The notes below the pieces were generated by a model, which searched no databases, was not told where the DNA came from, and worked only from the letters and a program-made list of their open reading frames with translations. Below are positions 1-7,493 of a DNA stretch of 64,000 nucleotides, one piece after another. The first letter of the stretch is position 1; every line of letters begins with the position of its first letter. The translations under genes and the position numbers were made by a program. This DNA is from Rhizobium sp. Root708 (GTDB lineage: Bacteria; Pseudomonadota; Alphaproteobacteria; Rhizobiales; Rhizobiaceae): NCBI RefSeq assembly GCF_001429725.1, contig NZ_LMHV01000004.1, forward strand, positions 1,261 through 65,260, read 5' to 3'.

Positions 1-172
1 GTGGCCGCGTCAGAACGGACCGGCATCAACCCCGGCGGTAGCGGCCAGACCCAGCATGCACTAACATTAAACCCGGATCACCCGATTGGGGCAGGCCACT
101 TGCCGGGGGCTTTGTCGTCGTCCCTGGGCGACGAGGCAACGATGGTTGCCATGGTAACGACGAGCACCGTCG

Positions 173-1843
173 TCACGCCGCTTCGCGGCAATCAAGGACC
201 CACGGCCGCCCGTCGCTCGGAGCCAATCGTTGGCGTCGATCGGCCTCCCGGACGGCCCGCATTTTCGCCTCCCGGGCGGCCTGCTCGGCTGTCTCGAATG
301 GAATTCGATCGTCAGCGCGTTTGCAGTCCAGCCGGACGACCGTGGCCCCCCCGAATACCTCGTCAACGATGCTCCGCAGCGCGGCCTCATCTTCCGCTCT
401 CCGGGCGGTCAAGATATCCGCATCGCGCTCGGTCGCATCGACGGCATCGGCAAAGCCCTCCGCTCCGCCGTACTCGATGCGGCTCAAGAACGTTGCGGCG
501 AGGCCGAACCGCATCCAGCGTCGCCAGATGGGAGCCTCCACCCGGCCGACGATGTCGTCGCGCTCGTGGAGTTCCTGTTCGCCTTCCTCCGTCTCCGAAG
601 CTGTGATGCCCAGCTTCTTCGCCAGAGCGGCGGACACGACGCACGTTCTCGTGCCGGGCATCACGTCCACGTATTCGCGCCACCTCTGCACCATGAAGGC
701 ATTACCATCGATGGCGGCCGCCGCGACATCCCATGGGGTCATGGACGACGCGGCCTTCGTCACGTCCTTGTGACCGCCAGACACCTCCCACGCCATGCTC
801 CCCTTAGCCGTGTATCCGCTCGCATCTTCACAGTCGTCAGCGACACGGACCCGGCAACCATGGCGATCGGAGACCTTGCCGCCCCTCGCACGAATCTGGT
901 CCTTGTAGGCCGCCGCGAGCCACCGAGCGGCCTTCTCTGCCCGTTCGCGAACAAGGGCTTCAAGCACGGCCTCATTCTCGCCCGCACGGGCCTTTTCTTC
1001 GTCTGTCGGGCCGTCCACCGGAATGCAGAGGTGCTGGTGATAGTGCCAGCCGTTGACGCGGCTATAGGTTACTTCCTGCCCTACGACGACACCCATGATT
1101 CCGTACTCGTCCTGCGCATCGATCCACGCCCGGCCTTTCCGGGCCTTGCTGGAGGCGTCCTGAACGAGCTTCTTCACATCGGCCAGAGACATGTCATTCG
1201 AGTGGGAGGCCGTCAGAACCAGCATGCCGACTTGTCCACCCCTCCCGAAGGTTGCCTTGGCGACATCTTCAATCTTCTCTGCCCGTTCCAGCGCCTTCCA
1301 CACCGCGCAGACCGGGCACAACCACGGCGACCCGCAGCGGTATACACCGGACACCCCCGCCCTGAATTCTCCGGTCGTCTCGTCACAACGGAGGTGGACG
1401 TTGACCGAAGCAGCGTCATATCCGGGGCGACCGCAGCCGCAGACGGCAGGTCCACGCTCGGCAGGATCGGCCGGACGGCAGAGCTTCTGGATGCCTCCTA
1501 GAAGTGACCACCTTTTGACAGAAGAAGAGCCCTGCGGGCGGGGGAGAGAAGGCCCTCCGATCCCACTGCGTGGAACCGTAGCTCCTCCACTCCCAAGGAC
1601 CGGAGCTCCGCCCGGTCTCTGCGCGGCCTGACGGACTCGCCCAGCGGTGTCGTCGGCAGGACGTGGGACGCTTGCATGAATGGAGTCGAGGAGACCCGCA
1701 AATGCTCCCGAGGATGCGCCGGGCAGAGAAGCGAGGGAGAAGATGCCGGGTGCGGAAGCCTTGGCATCCAGCAAAATTTGTTGACGCTGTAGGGTAGGAA
1801 GTTCTGTCGATCGGGCTGGGCTATGTCCCAGCCCCCGGCTCAA
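173..1843 (-). CDS. HUH-type rolling-circle replication initiator-like protein (start uncertain)
   Basis: Likely Rep of the HUH superfamily, which nicks one strand at an origin to start rolling-circle replication of a plasmid or small phage. The minus-strand product contains GWHYHQHLCIP (bases about 1022-1054), an HxH metal-binding motif, followed by GYTAKGSMAWE (about 783-830), which fits the YxxK nicking-tyrosine motif. A Cys-containing segment, SPWLCPVCAVWK, precedes them, as in many plasmid Rep proteins. The frame is open to 1843, but I find no ATG or GTG upstream of the conserved part; only TTG codons (1843, or the one in QQILLDAK) are available, so the N-terminus is a guess and the gene may be 5'-degraded. 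It is transcribed away from the methylase unit, with a hairpin at 1906-1950 between them. Family call fair; function in this host inferred. Confidence 0.6.
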   Translation of the reverse strand: MSRGLGHSPARSTELPTLQRQQILLDAKASAPGIFSLASLPGASSGAFAGLLDSIHASVPRPADDTAGRVRQAAQRPGGAPVLGSGGATVPRSGIGGPSLPRPQGSSSVKRWSLLGGIQKLCRPADPAERGPAVCGCGRPGYDAASVNVHLRCDETTGEFRAGVSGVYRCGSPWLCPVCAVWKALERAEKIEDVAKATFGRGGQVGMLVLTASHSNDMSLADVKKLVQDASSKARKGRAWIDAQDEYGIMGVVVGQEVTYSRVNGWHYHQHLCIPVDGPTDEEKARAGENEAVLEALVRERAEKAARWLAAAYKDQIRARGGKVSDRHGCRVRVADDCEDASGYTAKGSMAWEVSGGHKDVTKAASSMTPWDVAAAAIDGNAFMVQRWREYVDVMPGTRTCVVSAALAKKLGITASETEEGEQELHERDDIVGRVEAPIWRRWMRFGLAATFLSRIEYGGAEGFADAVDATERDADILTARRAEDEAALRSIVDEVFGGATVVRLDCKRADDRIPFETAEQAAREAKMRAVREADRRQRLAPSDGRPWVLDCREAA

Positions 1844-1905
1844 TTACCCGTCAATGGGGTATTTACAATTCTATCGCCGATGTTCATCATTATTGAACAG
1901 TCTCC

Positions 1906-1950
1906 AAAAAAGCCGCCGAGGGTTCCCAGCCCGATGACAGCGGCTTTTTT
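1906..1950 (+). terminator. Hairpin with A/T flanks between rep and methylase
   Basis: Arms AAAAAAGCCGC (1906-1916) and GCGGCTTTTTT (1940-1950) are exact reverse complements around a 23-base loop. The right arm ends in six T, so it resembles an intrinsic terminator; being symmetric it could work on either strand. No gene reads into it from the left on the plus strand. See the finding on a possible antisense RNA. Confidence 0.55.
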
Positions 1951-2092
1951 CATGCTCAGAGCATAATGCGCGTGGGTCAAGCGCCGATGCGAGACGATGC
2001 AAATATACCTGGGCTCCGGTTGTCCAGTCCGTTATGAGGTCAGCAGCCTCAAGAGCATTGTTCGAATCACAGGGATCAGTATTTTGGCTGGT

Positions 2093-3256
2093 ATGAATGC
2101 AGAGCCTGTATTGCCGATCGACCGTGCCCCTGTTGTGAAGGTGGTTGACCTGTTCTGCGGAGCCGGGGGGCTTGCCTATGGCCTCAAGTCTGCAGGACTC
2201 GAAATAGCTGCGGGGGTCGACCTCGATCCGGCTTGTCGCCATCCATTCGAAAAGAATTGTGGCGGTGTATTCGCCGAGAAGAGTGTTGCGGACGTCACGC
2301 TCGATGAACTTTCCCACTGGTTTGCAGGGGCTGACGTTCGATTGTTGGCAGGCTGCGCTCCCTGCCAACCGTTCTCCACCTACTCGCAAAGCCGGAAGAC
2401 TCCCGATGACCGCTGGTCTTTGCTTCGTTCGTTCTTAAGACTCGCGCTCGAATCGCGCCCAGAAATCGTCACGATGGAGAACGTACGGGGTCTCGCGAGC
2501 AAGCCAATATGGCAGGAGTTTGTCACCGGACTTCAAGAGGCAGGATATCAGACCGTCTGGGATGAAGTTCTCTGCAGTGACTACGGAGTACCGCAATCGC
2601 GCCGACGTCTTGTCTTAATCGCTTCCCTCATCGGGAAGATTTCCATGCCAACGGCAAGTACTCGGGGATCGAGTCCTACAGTTGCGCATGCGATCGCGGG
2701 CTTGCCTCGTCTGGAGGCGGGGGAGGCAGATCGTAAAGACCAACTTCATTCAGCCTGCCGATTGAGTCCAAAAAACCTCCAGCGCATTCGTGCCTCCAAG
2801 CCAGGCGGGACTTGGCGAGATTGGCCGGAGGCACTTCGCGCCGACTGCCACCTCAAGGAAACTGGCGAGACGTATCCGGCAGTATACGGTCGCATGAGCT
2901 GGGATGAACCAGCACCGACGATGACGACGCAGTGCTTTGGATATGGCAATGGACGCTTCGGACACCCGGAGCAAGACAGAGCTATAACGCTAAGGGAGGC
3001 CGCCATCATCCAGTCGTTCCCTGCTTCGTATTCTTTCCTGCCGAAAGGTGAAAGAGCGAGCTTCGCCAAAGTGGGTATGCTCATAGGCAACGCCGTCCCG
3101 CCCAAGCTCGGTGAAGCCATAGGCCACAGTGTAATGGCTCACCTTGATATCCCTGCTAGAACCGGTATCAACTCCGACGAGTATAACTCGTTGAGCGGAA
3201 TCAGTTTGGGGGACATGAGTGGCGAAGGCACCGGAACACAAGGACTTCTCTTCTGA
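2093..3256 (+). CDS. DNA (cytosine-5) methyltransferase
   Basis: C5 cytosine methyltransferase, 387 aa from the ATG at 2093. Motifs in order: VVDLFCGAGG near residue 17 (AdoMet binding, motif I), APCQPFS with catalytic Cys about 91 (motif IV), MENVRG about 128-133 (motif VI), QSRRRLVLIA (motif VIII) and GNAVPP near the C-terminus (motif X). An upstream in-frame start at 1997 is possible, but that stretch has no family character. The gene overlaps the next by 38 bp and heads a four-gene unit ending in vsr, which repairs the T:G mismatches left when 5-methylcytosine deaminates. Target site unknown. It presumably marks self DNA for the DUF262/HEPN partners. Confidence 0.93.
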   Translation: MNAEPVLPIDRAPVVKVVDLFCGAGGLAYGLKSAGLEIAAGVDLDPACRHPFEKNCGGVFAEKSVADVTLDELSHWFAGADVRLLAGCAPCQPFSTYSQSRKTPDDRWSLLRSFLRLALESRPEIVTMENVRGLASKPIWQEFVTGLQEAGYQTVWDEVLCSDYGVPQSRRRLVLIASLIGKISMPTASTRGSSPTVAHAIAGLPRLEAGEADRKDQLHSACRLSPKNLQRIRASKPGGTWRDWPEALRADCHLKETGETYPAVYGRMSWDEPAPTMTTQCFGYGNGRFGHPEQDRAITLREAAIIQSFPASYSFLPKGERASFAKVGMLIGNAVPPKLGEAIGHSVMAHLDIPARTGINSDEYNSLSGISLGDMSGEGTGTQGLLF

Positions 3257-4307
3257 GCAGCAAGAGGCTGCCGAAAAAGAAATCATCGAACGATCGAAAA
3301 GGATCGACTCTTATCTGAGCGAATTCACCATCGAATACCTCGCCGACAAAATGAAAGGCGGGGAGTTCGTTGTTCCGCCATATCAGAGAGAATTCACATG
3401 GGAACCCTATCGAAAGTCGCGGTTCATCGAATCCGTTCTTATGGGACTTCCCATTCCATTTCTGTTCTTCTGGGAAATGCCGAACGGAAAACTGGAAGTG
3501 GTCGACGGATCCCAAAGACTTCGCACCATCGAGGAATGGATTCATGGTGATCTACAGTTGGGTGACCTTGAAGAACTGTCCTCGTTGTCGAATTCGAAGT
3601 TTTCCGATCTCCTGGAATCCCGTCAGCGCAAGATAAAGAACCGCTCCATTCGGGGAATCGTTCTTAACGAAAAAGCCGACGAGCAAGCTCGCTTCGACAT
3701 GTTCGAGCGCATCAATACGGGTAGCAAGGCAGCGAACAAGGCTGAGGTGCGGCGGGGTGCTCTCGGCGGACCGTTCCTCAATCTCGTCATCGAACTGGCG
3801 AAACTGCCACGCTTCGCCAAGCTTGCACCAGTTCCTCAGAAGGCACTGAACGAACGCGAAAGGGAAGAGCTGGTCACGCGCTTCTTCGCGTACGGCGATG
3901 GCCTGCAAGGGTACAAAGATCGCCCTGCAGTCTTTCTTTTCGACTACGCGCGTCGAATGAACGAGGAGTTCACCAACAATCCAGCACTCGTCGCCGAATA
4001 CCGTGCCCGGTTTGCTGACATGGTCGCATTCATTGAACAGAACAGCCCCAATGGATTCCGCAAGACCAAAACCAGCACCACAACCCCTCGTGTGCGCTTC
4101 GAGGCATTGGCGATCGGAACTTACCTCGCAATTAAGGATGACCCAGCGTTGAAGGTGAACGGGCCTGTAGATCCTGTCACGTCGTGGGTGGATTCGGATG
4201 GCTTCTCGAACGTCACCACTTCAGATGGCGCGAACGTGCTTTCCAAGCTTCGTGGCCGCATCAACTTTGTTAAAGAAAGGCTGTCCGGAAATGCCGGGAA
4301 TCCTTGA
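3219..4307 (+). CDS. DUF262 (GmrS-like) protein
   Basis: DUF262 protein of 362 aa with the ParB/GmrS-like N-terminal fold. Visible motifs are VPPYQREFTW (about 52-61), VVDGSQRL (94-101, the nucleotide-linked DGQQR-type motif) and FDMFERINTG (159-168). GmrSD type IV enzymes join DUF262 to a DUF1524 His-Asn nuclease domain; here the protein ends without any H-N-N nuclease motif that I can see, so it probably needs a separate nuclease. The start is GTG 3219 with GGGGGA just upstream, inside the methylase gene. It overlaps the downstream HEPN gene by 17 bp, which argues for translational coupling. Inferred role: nucleotide-dependent sensor or regulator of the defence unit. Confidence 0.85.
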   Translation: MAKAPEHKDFSSEQQEAAEKEIIERSKRIDSYLSEFTIEYLADKMKGGEFVVPPYQREFTWEPYRKSRFIESVLMGLPIPFLFFWEMPNGKLEVVDGSQRLRTIEEWIHGDLQLGDLEELSSLSNSKFSDLLESRQRKIKNRSIRGIVLNEKADEQARFDMFERINTGSKAANKAEVRRGALGGPFLNLVIELAKLPRFAKLAPVPQKALNEREREELVTRFFAYGDGLQGYKDRPAVFLFDYARRMNEEFTNNPALVAEYRARFADMVAFIEQNSPNGFRKTKTSTTTPRVRFEALAIGTYLAIKDDPALKVNGPVDPVTSWVDSDGFSNVTTSDGANVLSKLRGRINFVKERLSGNAGNP

Positions 4308-5031
4308 AACTGCCTTTGATGAGCGTCTGAGCGAAGTTAACGCGTACCTGGACTTCCTCGATGCGTTGGAGGCCGCAACTCAGCGCGGCGCCCCGAGGTT
4401 TGGTGAGACAGGCGCGACCATATCGACCGACCAGACCGACATTCTAAAAGCTGGCGTCTTCGTTCAGCTTTACAACCTGATTGAGGCAACGATGACCCGT
4501 TGCCTGGAGGCACTTGCTTCGGCATCTTCAAACGGTCGATGGCTACCAGGCGATTTGACGCCAGCCTTCCGTAAGGAATGGGTGAAGGTGGTCGTGAACA
4601 CCAATCAGGATCTAAATGCGGAGAACCGACTCCGTAACGCATTGACTCTAGCTGAGCTTCTGGTGACACCGCAGCCTCTCCGAGCCTTCAAGATTGAGAA
4701 AGGTGGAGGCGGCAACTGGAATGACACAGCGATAGAGGAAATGCTCGACCGCCTTGGTCTTCGCCTCGTCCTTGCGCCTACGGTTCGAACCGCTGCGAAA
4801 CGTAGGGTCCGAGATAAGGATGGCCCGCTCGCGGTGGTGGTGAAGCTGCGGAACAAACTGGCCCACGGAAGCATCTCATTCAAAGAGTGCGGAGCAAACG
4901 AAACCGTCATTATTTTGCGAGCGATTGCAAGGGATACTGCAATGTACCTTCGAAGTGTCGTGCGGGCAGTCGAGCGTTCGATAGAACGCCATGAATTTCT
5001 TGTTCCCGCTAGGCGACCTGTCCCGGCATGA
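4291..5031 (+). CDS. HEPN-domain protein (MAE_28990-like), predicted RNase effector
   Basis: Predicted HEPN ribonuclease or toxin of 246 aa from ATG 4291 (GAAAGG upstream). The hallmark is RNKLAH, Arg187 to His192, the R-x4-6-H active site of HEPN RNases, preceded by a helical region with LYNLIEATMTRCLEAL typical of the MAE_28990/MAE_18760 type of HEPN. Such proteins are known beside DUF262 genes. It overlaps DUF262 upstream by 17 bp and vsr downstream by 4 bp (ATGA). In this context it is the likely effector that cleaves RNA once unmodified or foreign DNA is sensed. Family is visible; the target and trigger are inference. Confidence 0.8.
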   Translation: MPGILETAFDERLSEVNAYLDFLDALEAATQRGAPRFGETGATISTDQTDILKAGVFVQLYNLIEATMTRCLEALASASSNGRWLPGDLTPAFRKEWVKVVVNTNQDLNAENRLRNALTLAELLVTPQPLRAFKIEKGGGGNWNDTAIEEMLDRLGLRLVLAPTVRTAAKRRVRDKDGPLAVVVKLRNKLAHGSISFKECGANETVIILRAIARDTAMYLRSVVRAVERSIERHEFLVPARRPVPA

Positions 5032-5441
5032 CACGCGTCGATCCTAAGCGATCGGCGCTGATGGCCCATGTCAAAGGTAAGAACACCAAGCCAGAGATGA
5101 TCGTCAGGCGCCTGCTTTTCGGGATGGGGCTGCGATATAGGGTTCACAGCAGGGATCTGCCCGGATCACCTGACATAGTGTTTCCGGGCAGGCGGAAAGT
5201 GATTTTTGTTCACGGCTGTTTCTGGCATCGCCATGCTGGGTGTCGGCTAGCGAGCACACCCAAGACGAGGGTCGATTTCTGGCAGGCAAAATTCGACGCC
5301 AACATCGCAAGGGATTCGAGAAATATTGATGCGCTTGAGAGGCTCGGGTGGTCAGTGCTTGTTGTGTGGCAGTGCGAGATCAAGGATCGCGCCGAACTGA
5401 TCGACAGACTCGTTGCCTTCCTCCAAGTTGATCCGGAATGA
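5028..5441 (+). CDS. vsr: Very short patch repair endonuclease
   Basis: Vsr nicks 5' of the T in T:G mismatches that arise by deamination of 5-methylcytosine. At 137 aa it has the usual family length. Visible are the N-terminal SALMAHVKGKNTKPE stretch, GSPDIVF with the catalytic Asp, and VFVHGCFWHRH-like residues (here IFVHGCFWHRHAGC) with the zinc and active-site His/Cys. It starts at ATG 5028, overlapping the HEPN stop by 4 bp, and is the last gene of the unit. Its presence with a C5 methylase is expected; having the two separated by DUF262 and HEPN genes is less ordinary. Confidence 0.95.
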   Translation: MTRVDPKRSALMAHVKGKNTKPEMIVRRLLFGMGLRYRVHSRDLPGSPDIVFPGRRKVIFVHGCFWHRHAGCRLASTPKTRVDFWQAKFDANIARDSRNIDALERLGWSVLVVWQCEIKDRAELIDRLVAFLQVDPE

Positions 5442-5470
5442 TGGCGGCTCTACGCCGAGACAGAAGCCTC

Positions 5471-7177
5471 CTATCGGCTCCGAAGGTTCGTGAATGGAGA
5501 AAAATCCACGCCTTTCGGACAAGGGATCGCCATCACCATCGCGACCTCCTCTGGCTCCAAGTCTTTGTAGCCGTAACGTTTGCTGACGCTGTCCAACGCG
5601 TGACCAAGCTGGAGATCTGCGATGCGCTCACCTAGATGATGACGGAACCAGTGCTTCGCGTTGTGCCGTAAGCTGTGAAAAACTTGGCTTTGATTCTCGT
5701 GAATGCCCAGATCGTGCATCCAATTGCTCATCTGTTTCTGCGCGGCGTCGGCCGGGTCCTTGGCGTTTAGGTAGCGGCTGAAAATAAACCCATCCGGTGC
5801 GCGAATTTTCTTGGCATAGTCGATGAACCCACACTCGTGCAACAAGGGGTGGATTGCAACAATTCGCTGGCTGGTCTTGGTCTTCGTGGGACGATCGACC
5901 TGCTCGCCTTTGATCAGCAACGGGAGACGCAGGTCGAAGACCTCGTTTCCATCGATTTTTACAATGTCGGTCTTCTGAAGGTAGACCAATTCAGCCATGC
6001 GCATGCCTGTCAGTAGTCCGACCAGTGGCAACCAAGCTTTGTGCGGTTTTTTCATCTTCCCGGGAGTCACACTGTCAAGGATCCAAATGTTCAGGGAACT
6101 GACCGAGAGAGGCTGGCGCACGATGGCCTCTTTCGCATCCTTCGGCATCGAGACGTTGTAGCTACTGAAGTCCTTGAGCCCGTGGAGGCCCGCCGAAACC
6201 TGACTCCATATCGTTCGAATCTCCTGCAGATGACCCGCGATTGTGGAGACCGCTAGGCGCTCCTTCCGCTCGCCCGCAGGCAACGCGTCATTTTTCTCGC
6301 CCATTTCGCGCAACGTAAGGCCGTCAAACATCGGGAACTTCGACCGATTGGCAGGAACACGAGCCATCACCGTCGCGAAGTCTTGTAGATGAACCGGAAG
6401 GTAGAAGCTTAGTGGCTCGTCGCCGATGACATCCAGCCACGCCGCGAAGGTCGTTTCCAACCGTTCCTGATATCTGGACCCCTTCTTGTCGGTGGGTTTC
6501 AATGTGCCCTTGCGTGCGTCAAGGACAGTTCGTCCGGCCACGCTGAACAGCGTCGAGAGCGAGTGCGCACGGGGATCGACTTTGGATGCAGACCGGGCGT
6601 CAGCCATAGGGGCCTCTATAGCGATTGGCTCGGCAGCCATAGGCGGCACTACGGCAGCCTGCCGTTCGATCCCTCCAAGGATGCGGACGGTGGTTTCGAA
6701 TGTGCTCCGCTCGGCCTCCCATGCAACCTTGTCCATGGCGAGCGCGGAGCCGATCCTGTTCAACTGTGATCGCAATCCTACAAGGGTCTTCTTTCGCCGG
6801 ACAACCGACGCCTTTTCCGACCGAATGTGGTCCGCCAACCTGCGGTCCATATCAGACGCGCCTTCGTCCCTGTCGAGCTCCTGAATCTCGTTTTCGAAGT
6901 TTCCAGCAGCGAATCCGAGATGGCGATCCTCCTTCGCTATGCCATCTAGCTCGGCGGCAACGGCTGCCAGGCTTGCAGACAGGATTTCTCGGGTCATCGT
7001 CTCATCCTCGATTAGAATCGTCATCGATCCTGCGAGAATCCGTGCCCTGCGCCGCGCCTCTCCAGCAGAAATCGGGCCGAGTCTCACTCGAATAGGTGAT
7101 TTTCCCAGCCGTTCGCGGACGTTACTGGGGATCCCTTGCTGGAAAGTGAATCCCGCAGGACGGCGCCAAAGATACAT
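5471..7177 (-). CDS. Tyrosine recombinase/integrase of element A
   Basis: Site-specific integrase, 568 aa, starting at ATG 7177. The N-terminus YLWRRPAGFTFQQGIP matches the beta-strand DUF6538-type domain common in rhizobial integrases. The catalytic domain shows TGMRMAELVYL (first Arg), FHSLRHNAKHWFR (HxxR) and LGHALDSVSKRYGY (His and the nucleophilic Tyr). It converges on vsr with 29 bp between stops, and its promoter side faces the tRNA-derived repeat at 7285-7332. That suggests it inserted element A at the same tRNA. It is longer than phage integrases of about 400 aa because of a long helical mid section. Confidence 0.9.
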   Translation of the reverse strand: MYLWRRPAGFTFQQGIPSNVRERLGKSPIRVRLGPISAGEARRRARILAGSMTILIEDETMTREILSASLAAVAAELDGIAKEDRHLGFAAGNFENEIQELDRDEGASDMDRRLADHIRSEKASVVRRKKTLVGLRSQLNRIGSALAMDKVAWEAERSTFETTVRILGGIERQAAVVPPMAAEPIAIEAPMADARSASKVDPRAHSLSTLFSVAGRTVLDARKGTLKPTDKKGSRYQERLETTFAAWLDVIGDEPLSFYLPVHLQDFATVMARVPANRSKFPMFDGLTLREMGEKNDALPAGERKERLAVSTIAGHLQEIRTIWSQVSAGLHGLKDFSSYNVSMPKDAKEAIVRQPLSVSSLNIWILDSVTPGKMKKPHKAWLPLVGLLTGMRMAELVYLQKTDIVKIDGNEVFDLRLPLLIKGEQVDRPTKTKTSQRIVAIHPLLHECGFIDYAKKIRAPDGFIFSRYLNAKDPADAAQKQMSNWMHDLGIHENQSQVFHSLRHNAKHWFRHHLGERIADLQLGHALDSVSKRYGYKDLEPEEVAMVMAIPCPKGVDFSPFTNLRSR

Positions 7178-7284
7178 GTCGAGCCCTTTCGTTGGCTCGC
7201 GATGTGTAAAGTCGGGCGTATCGGCGTGTGTAATCCGGAAAAATCGGCTTGAAATTAATCAATAAATTCAATGACTTGCAAATT

Positions 7285-7332
7285 TGGTGGGCCCGGAGGG
7301 ACTCGAACCCCCAACCAAGCGGTTATGAGCCG
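7285..7332. repeat. attL copy: 48-bp tRNA 3' fragment
   Basis: Identical over 48 bp to 23247-23294, running from the CCA end to the anticodon arm of the tRNA, after which the sequences diverge. It is only a partial tRNA (no D arm or 5' acceptor) and so is an attachment-site remnant, not a gene. Both integrase genes of the region face this site. Confidence 0.9.
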
Positions 7333-7458
7333 ATTGGGTTATCGTTCGGTAGTGAAGTTTAGCGCTGGTTAATGTGCATTAAAGCCCTGATTCTGCGCTA
7401 TTATATCCGTGATAGTGTCGTTTAGCGGATGGTAATGCGGTTTAAAAGCGGCTAGATT

Positions 7459-7479
7459 TGTTGTCCAAACCGTTGTCCA
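7459..7479. repeat. Inner end repeat, possible integrase arm site (left)
   Basis: TTGTCCAAACyGTTGTCCA, with TTGTCCA itself repeated at an 11-bp step, occurs here and at 23169-23189, each close to an end of element B and in the same orientation. One mismatch over 21 bp. Integrase arm-type sites are short direct repeats placed like this. The left copy lies just upstream of the integrase start, so Int could also repress itself. Inference from position and sequence only. Confidence 0.5.
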
Positions 7480-7493
7480 ATGTAGGCTGGCGT

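Larger units (their letters stand above)
1..7284. mobile_element. Element A: integrase/Rep/defence segment abutting the tRNA att copy
   Basis: A segment holding a rolling-circle Rep-like gene, a four-gene methylase/DUF262/HEPN/Vsr unit and a tyrosine recombinase whose start lies about 110 bp from the att copy at 7285-7332. An integrase next to a tRNA-derived repeat is the usual layout of an integrated element. The left end is not visible: no further copy of the 48-bp repeat is seen in 1-7284, so the element must begin outside the window or its left end has decayed. Positions 1-172 hold nothing I can support. The boundary is inferred, not seen. Confidence 0.4.

Noticed and set aside
1498..1767. 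ATG-started 89-codon frame overlapping the 5' part of rep, ending beside AGGAGG
   Set aside because: Ser/Pro/Arg-rich frame-shifted reading without family character; no usual start codon follows the AGGAGG in the rep frame.
2020..2085. tRNA-like patch with GTTCGAATC and a possible stem GAGG/CCTC
   Set aside because: T-stem and acceptor pairs do not close and the base before the supposed anticodon is C, not T; TTCGAA is palindromic, so the likeness is weak on either strand.
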